DNA of 64,000 nt from Vermamoeba vermiformis (taxonomy: Eukaryota; Tubulinea; Echinamoebida): assembly GCA_045837725.1 (NCBI GenBank), contig JBEWZL010000017.1, forward strand, positions 32,527 through 96,526, written 5' to 3'. A program made the translations under genes and the position numbers. This document shows, in pieces, positions 1 through 11,386 of this stretch; position 1 is the stretch's first letter; each line of letters opens with the position of its first letter. The notes beneath the pieces were generated by a model. The model did no database searches. It saw nothing but the letters and a program-made list of their open reading frames with translations, and was not told where the DNA came from.

Positions 1-2113
1 TGTCACTCGTTGGTTTGCGGCATTCAGTGCAACCAAAATAGTGATTCAAATGTAAGTCCCTCGGCTAACAAAAAGGACTGTTAGCAAATCTATAGCACTA
101 ATATTAAATTCATACCGAGAACTTGGTTGATTGTTTTAGCTTTGAGGTGAAGAAAGGATTTGAATCTACAAGGTAGCGCCAAAACTTCTGTTCGACTCGT
201 TTGAACTGCTTGTTCACTGAACCGAGATTAAAAATTCGCAGCAAAGATTCCACCGTTTTAGCTCTTCTTGGGCAGCTAATGATCTTGAATATCTCGAGTA
301 CGATGTCATCAGGGAGTTCTGGAGGAATATGCGTCTTAAGATGAACTTCATAACATGATTCGCAAAGTATTTTTTTGCAGTCTTTGCACTCGATCTGACA
401 ATTGAAGCAGCTGTCATATGTCTCACAGTCGTCGCAAGGCCCATCTAACAGCGACCATTCTTCGTGACACTTTTGACATGTCGTCCGATGTTCGTTGGGC
501 TCGTGATAAATGATCATGCAATTGACACATAGTTCTTCATTGCATAATCGACACGGGGACACGCACTTCTTGCAGAGCTTGTAGCCGTTGATCTCGTTGT
601 AGTACTCGCAATGAGAACACTGTCCAAACATCTCTTCGTCGTTGTCTCCTTCAATCTCATCGTTGCACTGAATGCACTTGATTGTTTGTTTCGTTTTGAC
701 GATTTCTTCTTCGCTTGCCTCGTCAGAATTCCAACACTTGTGAGATTCTTTGTGGAAACATTTTTGGCAAAAGTGATCGTTGCACAAAATGCACTCGTAA
801 TCGCATTCTTTGCATAAATTGCGATTGCAGTGGTCGCAAAAGTACTCATCTTTGCATGACTTGCAATGAAACGCCTTAACTGTGCATCCACATTCAACGT
901 GACTGCCACAGGCATGGTCTCTATGACACACCTGTGAGCGACATCCGCGGCATTCTAGCGTCAATCTCTTTTGCCCACAATGATCGCAACAAAAGCTTGA
1001 ATAAAGAACGATCTGCTTGGGGTCATTCTAAAGTTTCGAATACTGCGTTAAAGTCTGTTGCATTAGTACTTGGATCGCTATCACTTACGCGGTGTTTGTT
1101 TGGCATGTGCGCAAGGTGCAAATAAAAAGATTGTTTCGGCGACCGCTAAAAAAAATGTTAGTTACAATTATGATATGCAATAGTACCAATATGTTACCTC
1201 TGTTTGTAAGTTTAGCTTGAGCGTCTGTCGTACGTACTTGGACCAAAACTTGAGTTCCGCAGTGCGTAGAAAAGACGCAGCCATGCCAAGGTTAAGTACG
1301 TCACGCATACTACTGAGACTCGTTTCTGTTGTCAAACCATGAACGTACTCGAAGACTAGTACAAGAATTTCCGTTGGCAAGCGGCGGATGCGATTTTCTG
1401 TTGTTGGTTAATGAATTGATATTAAACAATTGCGTCGCTGAACTTACCCTTTCGGAGCTCCTTTATTGTTTTACGACTAGTTGCAACCTGAAAATAATTA
1501 TAGTGGTCGAATTGAAAGAAATCGTGGGTTTTTACCTTTGACCAAGTATCGCCCGCGAGGGTGTGTCCTCCAACAACATCGTGTTCGGCGCAGTGAAAAC
1601 AAAATGTCTCCCAACATTGCACACATTCTGATGAGCACATTCTACACACTGGTGCGTGACACGCTGGACACCTTTTGACGCAGGAACGACAGCGCAGATC
1701 CGTAGTTTCGCCGCCAAGGCATTCGTGAGTGAAATCGGGAGCGCAAGACTCACAGATGTTATCGTTACATTTTATGCACGAGAATTTGCTTTTTTCTCCG
1801 CAGTTGTGGCAGGCCAAGTAATGATAAATGTAGATGTGCTTTGGGTTATTCTTAGAAAATGTCAGAGAAGCCGTGAAGTCATAAAATAGGCAATAATTAC
1901 CTTGATCCTCCTGGGAATTTTGATAGGACGTGCTTTTTTAAATACTTTCTTTTCGTTGACCAACGCGCGCCAAAATTTGCGTTCGATCTGTCTCATCTGT
2001 CGACTGATGAGACCGAACTGCGAAATCGACCAAATTTTATTTATATGGTCACCGCTGATGGCGTATATTTTGCGACAAACTAGCAGCAAAATGTCATCAG
2101 GCAGATCTTCCAT
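1..2113 (-). CDS. Multi-module F-box / Cys-rich zinc-binding protein (3' end outside window)
   Basis: Seven exons (2113-1901, 1850-1536, 1487-1448, 1397-1198, 1145-1089, 1027-116, 64-1) join in frame with GT-AG borders to give about 600 residues, and the frame is still open at the window edge. The order is F-box, Cys-rich, F-box, Cys-rich, F-box, start of a third Cys-rich unit. The three F-box cores start MEDLPDDILLLV, RRLPTEILVLVF and PELPDDIVLEIF; each is followed about 35 residues later by a conserved RKFWRALV / LKFWSKYV / QKFWRYLV block. Each F-box unit is followed by an intron and then a short lead-in ending in CHNC, CDHC or CTEC. The Cys-rich parts are strings of CxxC and CxxH pairs resembling B-box or RING-like zinc sites. 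F-box proteins normally recruit substrates to SCF ubiquitin ligases; three F-boxes in one chain is unusual. The first ATG (2113) is directly before the first F-box. Splicing is my reconstruction; exact zinc-fold class is not assigned. Confidence 0.78.
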
Positions 2114-2373
2114 TGTCGTTTTCAGATAAAAATTCCTAAAAATGAGGAAATTATAATACAGTGATATAAAATATTTTTATTGATATATTAGTTTATGATG
2201 TAATTTTTGGTTCAAAAAGTTGTTGGTAGATCCTAGTTGACTGCGCAGCACGTTAATAGGACATACCTTCGTTGAATACTATTAAAAATGAACGAACAAT
2301 ATCAGAAAAAATAACATGTTGTTGATTGTTTCCGTGAAACTTAGCAATGATTTTTTATTTTTTGTTTCGATTT

Positions 2374-5071
2374 TTACACCCTGTCAAGCGCCTCGACATT
2401 CAACAAGCTCAAGCCATTAGACATCATTTGTTCGGTGACAACACATAATCGAAGGCGTTGATCTTGCTCGGGTTGTCCCAGAATGCGGCAAGTCTCGTAA
2501 AAGTGATGGAAGGCTTGAGCCGTTTGGAACAAGTGCAACGATAAGAAGTGAGGCTGTAGAGTGTCTTCGATGCTTCTAATAATATCAGGGAACTGAATAA
2601 GCTTCATGACCAATGCTCTTTCTTCCTTAGTCAACTTCCACTCGGTCGTGGCGTTGGCCAGATCTGCTGCATCCACGAGCTCCGGGATCTTGATATTGGC
2701 TTCTTGTGCTTTTCTTCGAATAGACCTAATACGAGTGTACGCATATACCAAGTACATTGACGTGTTGCCCTTAAAGCTCAACATTTCTTGGAACGAAAAG
2801 ACGTAGTTGGACTTGCGCTCTTTGCTCAATTCGAAGTACTTGATAGCATTGTACGCAATAGCTTCGACGTTCGTTGAAAACTCCATTTCTAAATTTGGAT
2901 CTGCCTGGTTAAGTCGCTCCGGCTCGTTGAATTTATCCGTAACTCCGGCATTGTATTTGTGTGAAGTGACTTGCTCCGTTCGATGAGATCTATAAAAAAA
3001 ATTAGGACTATTCATATTGCGTTTGTAGTCTTACCTAACAAATACGGATTTAGCAGCATGCACGGCCTTCTTAGTCTCCTCGACGGCTTGTTCTAGCAAG
3101 CTTTTCAAAGTCATTGAATCTCCTTCACGAGAGCTGATCTTAGTGCCCTTAGCGCCTTGAACAACTCCGAATGGAACGTGCTCAATTCTATTTTTAGGTG
3201 TGATCCAACCAGCCTGGCGAGCAACCTGAAACAAATTGTTAACGACTACCAATGACCACTTTAATATGACGTACCTCAAAAACAGCGTTGAAGTGTTGCG
3301 CTTGAGAGGCATCAGTGACATAGTAAAGTTCATCGAGCTTGAGTTCCATGAGTCGGTAGTAAAGTGCTGCCAAATCGGTAGCAGGGTACAATGAAGAGCC
3401 ATCAGGTTTCTGGAAGCAAGTTAGCCATAGAATAGTACTTCAATAGTATAAATAACGTACTCGAACAACAAGTGGATTCTTTTTGCCAGCCGCATCGCAT
3501 GTCAATGCTCCATCGATTTCAGTCAACAATCCCTGGCAATCACGCATTAGTTTGTGCTTGCTACGAACACTACTCGAGGCGCTTACTTTGCTTTGCAACA
3601 TTTCAAATACTTTAGGCAATAGTGGTGCGTATCTTGACTCTCCGAACTCCTCGACTGAAACTCCTAACTTTTCGTACAATTCGTTGAAAGCACGTCTGGC
3701 CACAAGTGTTAGCACGAAGCGTTTTATAAGCCGAATAAGCACTAACCTGCTAACTTCACAAAGAATTTCCCAGCCTCGTTTGACACGCCAATCACCGTCT
3801 GGCTTTTGGATCGCGTGCAAAAATTTTGTTGAATTTGTTATGAAGTCATCACTGTTGTTTTTCTTTGCCTAAATTATAACCTATTAGCACTAGTGCCATA
3901 ATAATTTAATCTATGTGGCTTACGGCAATATATAATTGATACAGTCTGTTGATCGATGGCCATTCGCTCTCAGGAATGTCTTGCCAATTGGCCGGCTTCT
4001 TCTCACTTTGGCTCATTAACTTAACAAACCACGACTCTTTTTCGTGCAAAGCAGAGGCTAGTACTTGGCCCATTGGTGTTCCAAAGTCACCCACGTGACT
4101 GATTTTCATTACCTAATTTGGAAAATGTACGTAAGAATTTGATATCTAAGAAGCTTATATACACTTACATCGTGACCTTGATATGTAAATATACGCTGCA
4201 AACAGTCTCCAACCATAATCGATCGCAAATGACCTACGTGAAGTTCTTTACCCATATTAGGTGATGAGTAATCGATCAGCATGCGTTTCTTTTCGCGTGT
4301 CGCCTTTCTATCTATAATTTGCTTTGTAACGATATTTTTAGCAAGCCATTCATCACTATTGCATAAGATTAGTGGCAAAAACGAAATAATAGAACAGCTG
4401 TAGGTACCTTAAATGGATGTTTAAAAATCCTTTGTTAGTTGTAACTTTGTTGATGACTTCCGTCGATTCAATATTCTTCAAAATATTTTCGGCGACTTCG
4501 ACTGGCGACAAGGAGAGCTAAAAAAAGTTGTAAGCGACAGATCTCGACTAATAAGCATTCGATCTACATTACACGCGTATATGTAGTCCTAACATACCTC
4601 TTGTGCGAGCGGCAAGGCAATATGAGCAGCATAATCGCCATCGGCTTTAGTAGAAAGAACTTTGAATGAATTTACGGATGCCGAGTTAGCCATTGCTGGA
4701 TAAGCTTTCTTCGTTGCATTAATGATAAGTTGCGATACATATGTCGCTACAGAAGGTATATCATTGGCCTACAATCGACGTGAGAAGCGATTTTTGGATC
4801 GGACAGCAGATCAGAGCGCCGACGTTGTATAAAATTGCCGTTGCCCTTAAAATACTTTACCTTGATTGCGTAATAACGAACTGGACTCGAGATGCCTCTG
4901 TATTAATTTTAAATTATAATTAAATGGATCTGATTCTTTACTCGATAGCACTCGACTCTTGACTTACGTCTTGGCACCAAAAAATAGTGATTTTTTATTA
5001 GTGATGCTATGAGTATTTCTTTCGGCCTGCACGACCCTGTCATCATCATCAGTTGACTTTTGTTGGGCGAT
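2374..5071 (-). CDS. RARS1: Arginyl-tRNA synthetase (5' end unresolved)
   Basis: Class I arginyl-tRNA synthetase, which charges tRNA-Arg. Exons, 5' to 3': 5071-4968, 4897-4861, 4768-4598, 4517-4408, 4355-4169, 4112-3924, 3868-3747, 3695-3461, 3409-3275, 3225-3035, 2989-2374. All phases agree, giving about 698 residues. The HIGH-type motif appears as ELHVGHLRS after YSSPNMGK, followed by HVGDFGTPMGQ. A KMSKS-like stretch reads TKISSREGDS. The C-terminal anticodon-binding domain ends SLLNVEALDRV, as in the family. Length compares with about 660 residues for the human cytosolic enzyme. No clean ATG is joined to the first exon: an ATG near 5129 opens a short Arg-rich peptide (MQRFSRSIFN) that could be a mitochondrial presequence, but its splice phase does not fit. 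Identity is firm; the N-terminus and hence cytosolic versus mitochondrial targeting are open. Confidence 0.9.
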
Positions 5072-5439
5072 CTACGTGAGCTCATCGTTTTTACCTGTTG
5101 AATATTGACCTACTGAACCTCTGCATTGTAATATTGTAGATTGTAGATTTTAAAGGATCGTGTTGCTTAGTCGTCAAGATCAACAACGAACAGAAAATTG
5201 AAACCGATCCATAAAAAGTGCTCCTCGCACAAGTTGACGTCAACGATAGGCTTGATATGAATACACTACTTATTAAATTTATTTACATTCGATTACAGCC
5301 CTGTGCTCAACCGCACAGCAAAAATAATTTTCGTTGGATCTAATCGGATCGATAGATCTTATTTAGCATAACACATTATGGCCCAAAATTTTTAAATATA
5401 CTTTGATATGTAGTAATGAATATACTCATACTATAGTCT
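5072..5439. other. Intergenic stretch with the unresolved ArgRS 5' end
   Basis: About 370 bases between the first placed ArgRS exon and the stop of the next minus-strand gene. It should hold the ArgRS start codon, promoter and possibly a further 5' exon, plus the 3' untranslated part of the coiled-coil gene. I see no other gene here. Confidence 0.4.
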
Positions 5440-6048
5440 CTAGCGTCTTCGCTTTTTGTTGTTCCATTCTTTTTGAGCTTCTGCCTGCGCTTGTGCCCTA
5501 TTATCAGCAGCTTTCTTCATCATTTCTCCTTGTTGAATTTGTTGCTGAGCCTCTGAACCTTGAATACCTAACTTGCGCAATCGTTCTTCTTCTTCCAGTT
5601 CACGATAAGCTTGTTGGATTAACTTGTCGCGAGATGGAGCTTGCAGCTTTTCTTCAAATTCTTGTAATTTTTTCTTTGCTTGAACTCGTCGTCTAACGGC
5701 TTCAATATTTGTAACTTCCTCTTCCTCTGCCTTCGCTTTGCCGAGCAGATCTGAGATCAATTATTAATATTTTGTAATTTACTCAAAACGAATGCCAGTC
5801 TTGCTAATAAATATTTAATATGAACCTGTGCGATAATAAATTATCTAATATTAAACTAACGTAGCTGAACAAAGATCCGAATAGACGGGTCAGTTTAATT
5901 GCAGTCAGCTTCCTGCGTTTGGTAAAACATGCTTGTCCCATTATTCTTACGTAGTGTCCATAATAATGTTTCATGCTAACGACTTACTCTTTGACTGGGC
6001 AATCCGACCAAATCTGGTACCCAACGTTAAAATATTCCTCGTCAGCAT
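5440..6048 (-). CDS. Small coiled-coil protein, probably mitochondrial
   Basis: Proposed exons 6048-5988, 5803-5783 and 5750-5440. The first encodes MLTRNILTLGTRFGRIAQSK, an Arg-rich, acid-free start typical of mitochondrial presequences. The second is a 21-nt micro-exon, chosen because it makes the phases agree (1 to 1). The third encodes about 103 residues dominated by charged heptad-like sequence (VRRRVQAKKKLQEFEEKLQ) and ends in the basic tail NNKKRRR. No family was recognised. The start of the last exon is certain only as an AG acceptor, since its reading frame has no ATG near the beginning. The gene is divergent from the RhoGAP gene, with about 220 bases between the starts. The coding exon is well supported; the micro-exon and presequence are inference. 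Confidence 0.55.
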
Positions 6049-6268
6049 TCTGGTTTAAGTTATATCCTAAATTCTCTTATAGTAGTAACGAAGTGAGGTA
6101 CTCTATCGTTGCTATTATGCGAAATTCAGTGAAATAACTGTCACTCGGTGTTTGCCTCCCAAAAGAAATTTTAGAACGAGCGGCTAAAAATAAACCCGAG
6201 TGTTGGAGATAACAACAATACTATCAGTATAATAACGTGGAATTATTGGATGTCGAGATAGAAGATTT

Positions 6269-9200
6269 ATGGCGATGAAAAGTTCTTCGGGATCAATCCC
6301 ACATCCAAGCAAAATTGCTCCATTTTCAATACCGCCGATAATTCATGATTTAATAGAATTTATTGAAGAATATGGTAATAATTACTACATGAAGAAACAA
6401 CGCTGATTCAATTCAATCGCGATCACAATTTTCGTTATTTAATTGAATTAAAATTCGCGTTTAACAATTTATTTATTACAGGCGTTCAAACAGAAGGTAT
6501 TTTTCGTATCAATGGTAGCTCGGAGCACATAGCCGCCATTAAGAAGCATTATAAAAAGGGTAAGATTTTATACACAAAAAAAATCAATGCAGATCTGTTC
6601 GGTTATGTTATCTAGGCTTATATTCATTAATTTGTTATTATTTAGGCAAGAAAGTAGATCTTTTTTCTTATTCTATTCATACTATTGCTGGCGCATTGAA
6701 GGTAAATAGGCAGATTCAGTTGGCGCGAAAATTTTCTCGCATAATGCTGAATACTACTTATTCATAAATTTAATTTCGAATTGCCCAAACTCAACGTCAT
6801 CATTTAGTCATATTTATGCGAAATGGACCCGCCCCTGATCGCTCGAATTGTTTTTGAAACTTTTGCCGTAGCTCAGAGTAAGTCTCTTTTTATTATTATT
6901 TGAATACTTTGCTACTTAAGCGTCACAATAACCTGACCGACAAATCTATCACGTAAATTGTCCCGTACTTTTCAAAAATCTGAAATTTCAACTTAGTAAA
7001 TCAATTAACGATAATTAGATCGAGTGTATTAGTAATTGAAAATAATACTGCTCATTAAATTACCAATTTAGGCATTTTGACCTCATACGCAAAATTTATT
7101 TATTCGCCGTATCTTTCAGGTTAACGATAGTATTAATTCGCTTTATATTTTTAGCGTACGAAGAAAACAAAGCATTGCGAGTAATGCGCAAAGTACTGCA
7201 ATCAGCAATGACAGCAGAGAACAAAATTATTTTAATCAAGTGCTGCGATTTACTTCAAAAAGTCTGTCAAAATCATGCCAAGACCCGCATGACTATTGAA
7301 TCCTTAGCCATAGGTATGTTATACTCGGCACCTACTAACAATTAACAATAATACTATTGCCCAAATACGCACGATAAGAGTGCATGATTAGCGAGATCCA
7401 ATGGTTTGACACGTGTCTAATTTTTTTTCCTGCGCAGTATTTGCACCGACATGGATGCGACTAGAATCGACGACAATAGCAGACTATATGACAAATCAAA
7501 AATTACAAGCGAAATGCGTAGAATACATCATTCAAAACATCAAATATTTATTAATAGTGAGTATAATATCTATTTATTCATTCGATTAATATACTTAACT
7601 AACGATGGTATTTTTATTTGCAGAAAAAAGCAGGCGAAGAATTGTCGCGAGTGAAGCTGAAAAATATTGACTCGAGTGACGCCGAGTTCGAAGGGTTCAT
7701 GAAAGCCATGCAAAGTGGCTCATTACGATCAGCGTCCAATATATTATTGAATCAATATGACCCCCGTAAGTTATCCTAGGCATCCCTCTCGAACAGATCT
7801 AATTCGTATTTCCTTTTTTAGTAACATCAGAGAAGTTCGAACAACAAGCTGATGCGTTGATAAACAGTAAAAATCGACAGCACAGTCGTAGTGTACGAAC
7901 GATTTTTGATTTTGAAATTGATATGCCACAACGTGCTATTGATGACAACGGACCTCCTCAATCGCCCAGTGCTCGATCCAAAAATAGTAGAAGGTATAAA
8001 CCTGACCTAGTTGGCCGTTATTACATGTTTCTAACCCTTTTATAGAGCTCTTCACAGTAGGCAACAAAGTGCGATAGATCCAAGTGAAGTGCGCAGAAAA
8101 ATGACCAATGAGAATCTTCCACCAGTTACCTTTACAAACACACTGCGGCGGGCGACGAGTGAAGATCCAGACCGACAACGACCAGATCCAAGTGACTCTG
8201 ACTCGACCAGCACGGTCAAAATATCGGACTCGAGCGAGGAGTTTAACAACCTTGAGCGACGAGACACGATTGGCACGAGCTCTGACAGCACATTGATGAG
8301 CTCAGAAGTGACTGGGTCGGACTCGCTGCCAGAGGATGCGAGCACTAATAACGTTAGTGCACCTGCTTCAAAGAAGCCTCGGTCACAACACAAACGGGTC
8401 AAGAAGCGCGTGTCAAAGAAAAATGTTGGCGTGGGGCTGAGCACGAGCGATTCAGCCATTGCCTCGAGCAGCAACACAAACTTACTTGAATCCAGCTCTA
8501 CAAATGCAGAAAGTGAGGAGTCTAATAATAACAACGCGATGGCTAGTCCCAGGACGAAGAAAACTGACGTGGCCATAACTGTCACGGCACCAAAACCAGC
8601 TCCAGTCAAGAACAGTAACGTTATCAAAGCAGCGTTAGAATATCAGGAACGAACGAAGAAGCCTGAAGAAGTCGTTACACCGCTGCTAGAAAGCAGTAAA
8701 AAGACCGAGCAAAAGATCCGCCAGAAACAAGAACAACGACAGCACCATAAAAAGTCCATCAATAACAACGTTACTTTTGACCGAGCGCAATCAGAGTACA
8801 GTAACACTGGCGCCACGAATGACATTGAGTCGTTTAGAACCATTCACAAGTCACTTTCTGAAGGCGAGAAGAACGGCCACGAAATCTCGAGCCCTGCGTC
8901 AGAACCGCGAGCAGTTGTGATCACCAAGACGGAGCCAATAGACGTCAAGGCCTTTGTCACGACCATCAACAAGAACAACAGCACGAACACGAGCCCCGTT
9001 GTCCCGAAGAGTTCAGTCGGATCTCCCACCAAGACCAAAGTAGCCGTTACAAAAAGGCCCACACCCGTTACCTCAACGAATACAAGCGAGGCCAATAGCA
9101 AGACGAGCTCGCCTGCGACTAGTCCCTCGAAGGCACGAAGCAATAGTGCACCAAAGACCGTGCAACAAGTCACGCGCACTGGACACGCGGCTTCGACACC

Positions 9201-9783
9201 ACCGCCCAAACAAGGCACGCCAAAGACACCTGCTAGTGGACCTTCTACTGCACCAAGCAGTGTGATAGGCGTGTCTACCAAGACTCCCGAACCAGTTGCT
9301 GCTAATAGCACCGCGCCAGAAGAGCCCAAAGTGGTCGCTACATCCGAGATCCCAAAACTTGTGGAAGAAACGCCCGTGATTGTAGAGACAGCTGTCATTG
9401 AAACTGAGCTCAAACTCGTCGAGCCACCAAAGCCTGTCGAGACTCCTACTAAGATTGCCGAGCCTAGTGACAGTATCAGAAATGCGGTGGCGCAATCCAC
9501 GCCGATCTTGAAATTCAGACCCGAATCTTCCGTGTCAAGCGCTACTTCAACGCCAAACACCTTGAATGGCAATGATAAGCCTTCTAATGATACACCAACG
9601 CGATTAGCTGCTGTTTTGAGCCCGCGAAGGCATCAAGAGCTCACAGCAAAGCCATCCACGCAAAATTCAATCGATGAGCTGATTCTGTCAGCCCTTTCAA
9701 AAACAGCAGTGAAAAAGGCAGATTTACCAGCGAATGATATTCTCAACAAACTACAGATATTACAGTCTGAGAAGAATAACTAG
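6269..9783 (+). CDS. RhoGAP-domain protein with long disordered tail
   Basis: Nine exons (6269-6374, 6482-6559, 6646-6701, 6808-6877, 7155-7313, 7438-7556, 7624-7765, 7822-7993, 8046-9783) join without a phase error to give 879 residues. The RhoGAP domain covers roughly residues 20-200: GVQTEGIFRINGS carries the expected arginine finger, LKSYLCEMDPPLI matches the LK-x-fLReLPePL region, and a TMTIESLAIVFAP-like block follows. RhoGAPs switch off Rho/Rac GTPases by speeding GTP hydrolysis, so a role in actin control is likely. From about residue 280 to the end the protein is low complexity, rich in Ser, Thr, Pro and Lys (for example KTPASGPSTAPSS), with no recognisable domain. The last exon alone is 1.7 kb. 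Neighbouring genes give no functional link. Confidence 0.87.
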
Positions 9784-10158
9784 CACGTAACGGCTAAGAA
9801 AATCTTTGATCTGAATCTAGCCGAAATGTTTTTGCGATGTAACAATTGTAATATATTTGTAAAAGTCTTATTAAATTATTGGCTCTTAGTTAAGACTAAG
9901 GGCAGAACTTACAGTCCAAGCACGCGAAGCTGAAATTCAAATTTGAATTTTCGTGACAGATGTAACCGTTGCTAAAAGCGCTTTCTGTTTCGCAATGCAA
10001 TATCTTGGCCAAGAAAGCCATATGCACGATTAAATAGTCCTCAATTTTTGTAATCTCGCGAATCTTTTGTGTTCTACAAGGGAGCAATAGGGCGAGAAAA
10101 AATCGAAAAGGATTTTTTAATTTATTATTCTTCAAGCAACAACAACTGTATATTAAAT
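9784..10158. other. Intergenic stretch without a supported gene
   Basis: About 375 bases between the RhoGAP stop and the PB1-like start. A+T-rich, presumably a 3' end plus a promoter. The short minus-strand frame here has no splice partners or recognisable motif. Confidence 0.5.
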
Positions 10159-11171
10159 ATGAGTCGATTAAGAGTTAAAGCTATTGTCGACACTACTCCT
10201 TATTTATTGGAAGTAGACCGTCGTGCCATTACTTTGTCACAACTCAACAGCGAGATTGGCACCAAGACGAAACTTAGTGGCTTCTCTCTGCACTTCCAAA
10301 ACCCTGAAACTCAAGTTTCATATCAATTGAATGATGACGAGACACTGCACAAAGCTATTGCTGAGGCCACCAAGGCCGGATGCCGATCGCTCGATGTGAA
10401 AGTCCACACCGGCGGTAGTCACGCACCTTCAACCCCAACTAAACCCGCTGTTCAACCTACTCCCACCCCTGTCTCACCTCAACCACAAGCTCAACCCACT
10501 CAACAACCTCAAGCCCAGCCATCGCCTTCGCATCACACTTCCACATCTTCAAACGGTGGATCGAGCCACACCGCTGCTGTTGCTTCTCCTCCTAAGCATT
10601 TCAACCAACCTACTACCCCTAATAAGGTTCCTCTTGCTGCTGGACCCACTCCTACCCAACAACCTCTTAATCCCGGCGACGTCTTGATCACCGAGTTCAC
10701 CGTTGTTCACGACCCTAGCAGCAGTCAAGAAAAAGTCAAAATTGAGTCAGACCAAACATACGCATATTTCTTATTCAAGCCTAAAGCCAGCAAACACGAC
10801 ACCCACATCCGCGTCGTCTTGGCTGAGAAGATCAAGCTTCAATATCAATGCGTATATTCATTTGAAGACCAACAACAACGATCTATTCGCACTGTGCAAT
10901 TAACACAATCATTCCAACTGCCATTCGAGGTACATCCGAGATATTTTTTTGAATTGAAAAAGATTTTCTGAATCAATTTGCAAAATTAATTATTGTATTT
11001 ATTGTTATAATGTCGTATATATTTTTAGCGATTTTTAAAGGCAAATTTCCTCGTGTCTTTAAGTTTTATCGAAAGTGATAAAATTACTAATTTTTTTTTG
11101 TTTAGGCCACTCCCAACTTGATCGAAGTTAACGGCCAAGAGATTAAGGTGATGATTCCTAACAGATTTTAA
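10159..11171 (+). CDS. PB1-like domain protein with Pro/Gln linker
   Basis: Two exons, 10159-10929 and 11106-11171, give 278 residues. Residues 3-85 (LRVKAIVDTTPYLLEVDRR to SLDVKV) have the size and pattern of a PB1 domain: a basic first strand and a later acidic DDETLHKAI segment like the OPCA acidic patch. Residues 90-175 are a Pro/Gln/Ser/Thr-rich linker. Residues 180-278 form a second, probably beta-rich domain starting PGDVLITEFTVVHD and ending VNGQEIKVMIPNRF, with no family assigned. PB1 domains mediate head-to-tail protein pairing, so a scaffold or adaptor role is reasonable, but PB1 is called from pattern only. The linker is strongly C-rich at silent sites, unlike the A+T-rich genes around it. 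Confidence 0.6.
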
Positions 11172-11386
11172 TTTATAAGTACCGAAAGAACGTCAGCTTA
11201 AGACTATGACGTCATTTTAACCTGGATCTTAAAAATGTCTACAAATTAATAAAAATCTAAAATTGTTAAATAGCATTACTCGCGCTAAACATTAATTAGC
11301 ATAATTAATACATCCAGAAATTCTTTCAACTAAAAATAAGCTAAAAGTAAAGGTTTATTGAAAGCACTAGAGATCGACTCAAAAGC

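Noticed and set aside
5440-5760. PDCD5 or PYM-like identity for the small coiled-coil gene
   Set aside because: Size and charge are similar, but no family-specific stretch could be matched, so the gene is left unnamed.
8052-9572. Long minus-strand open frames opposite the RhoGAP tail
   Set aside because: They mirror the biased Ser/Thr/Pro codons of the real plus-strand exon; their Leu/Val/Ser-rich translations have no splice logic.
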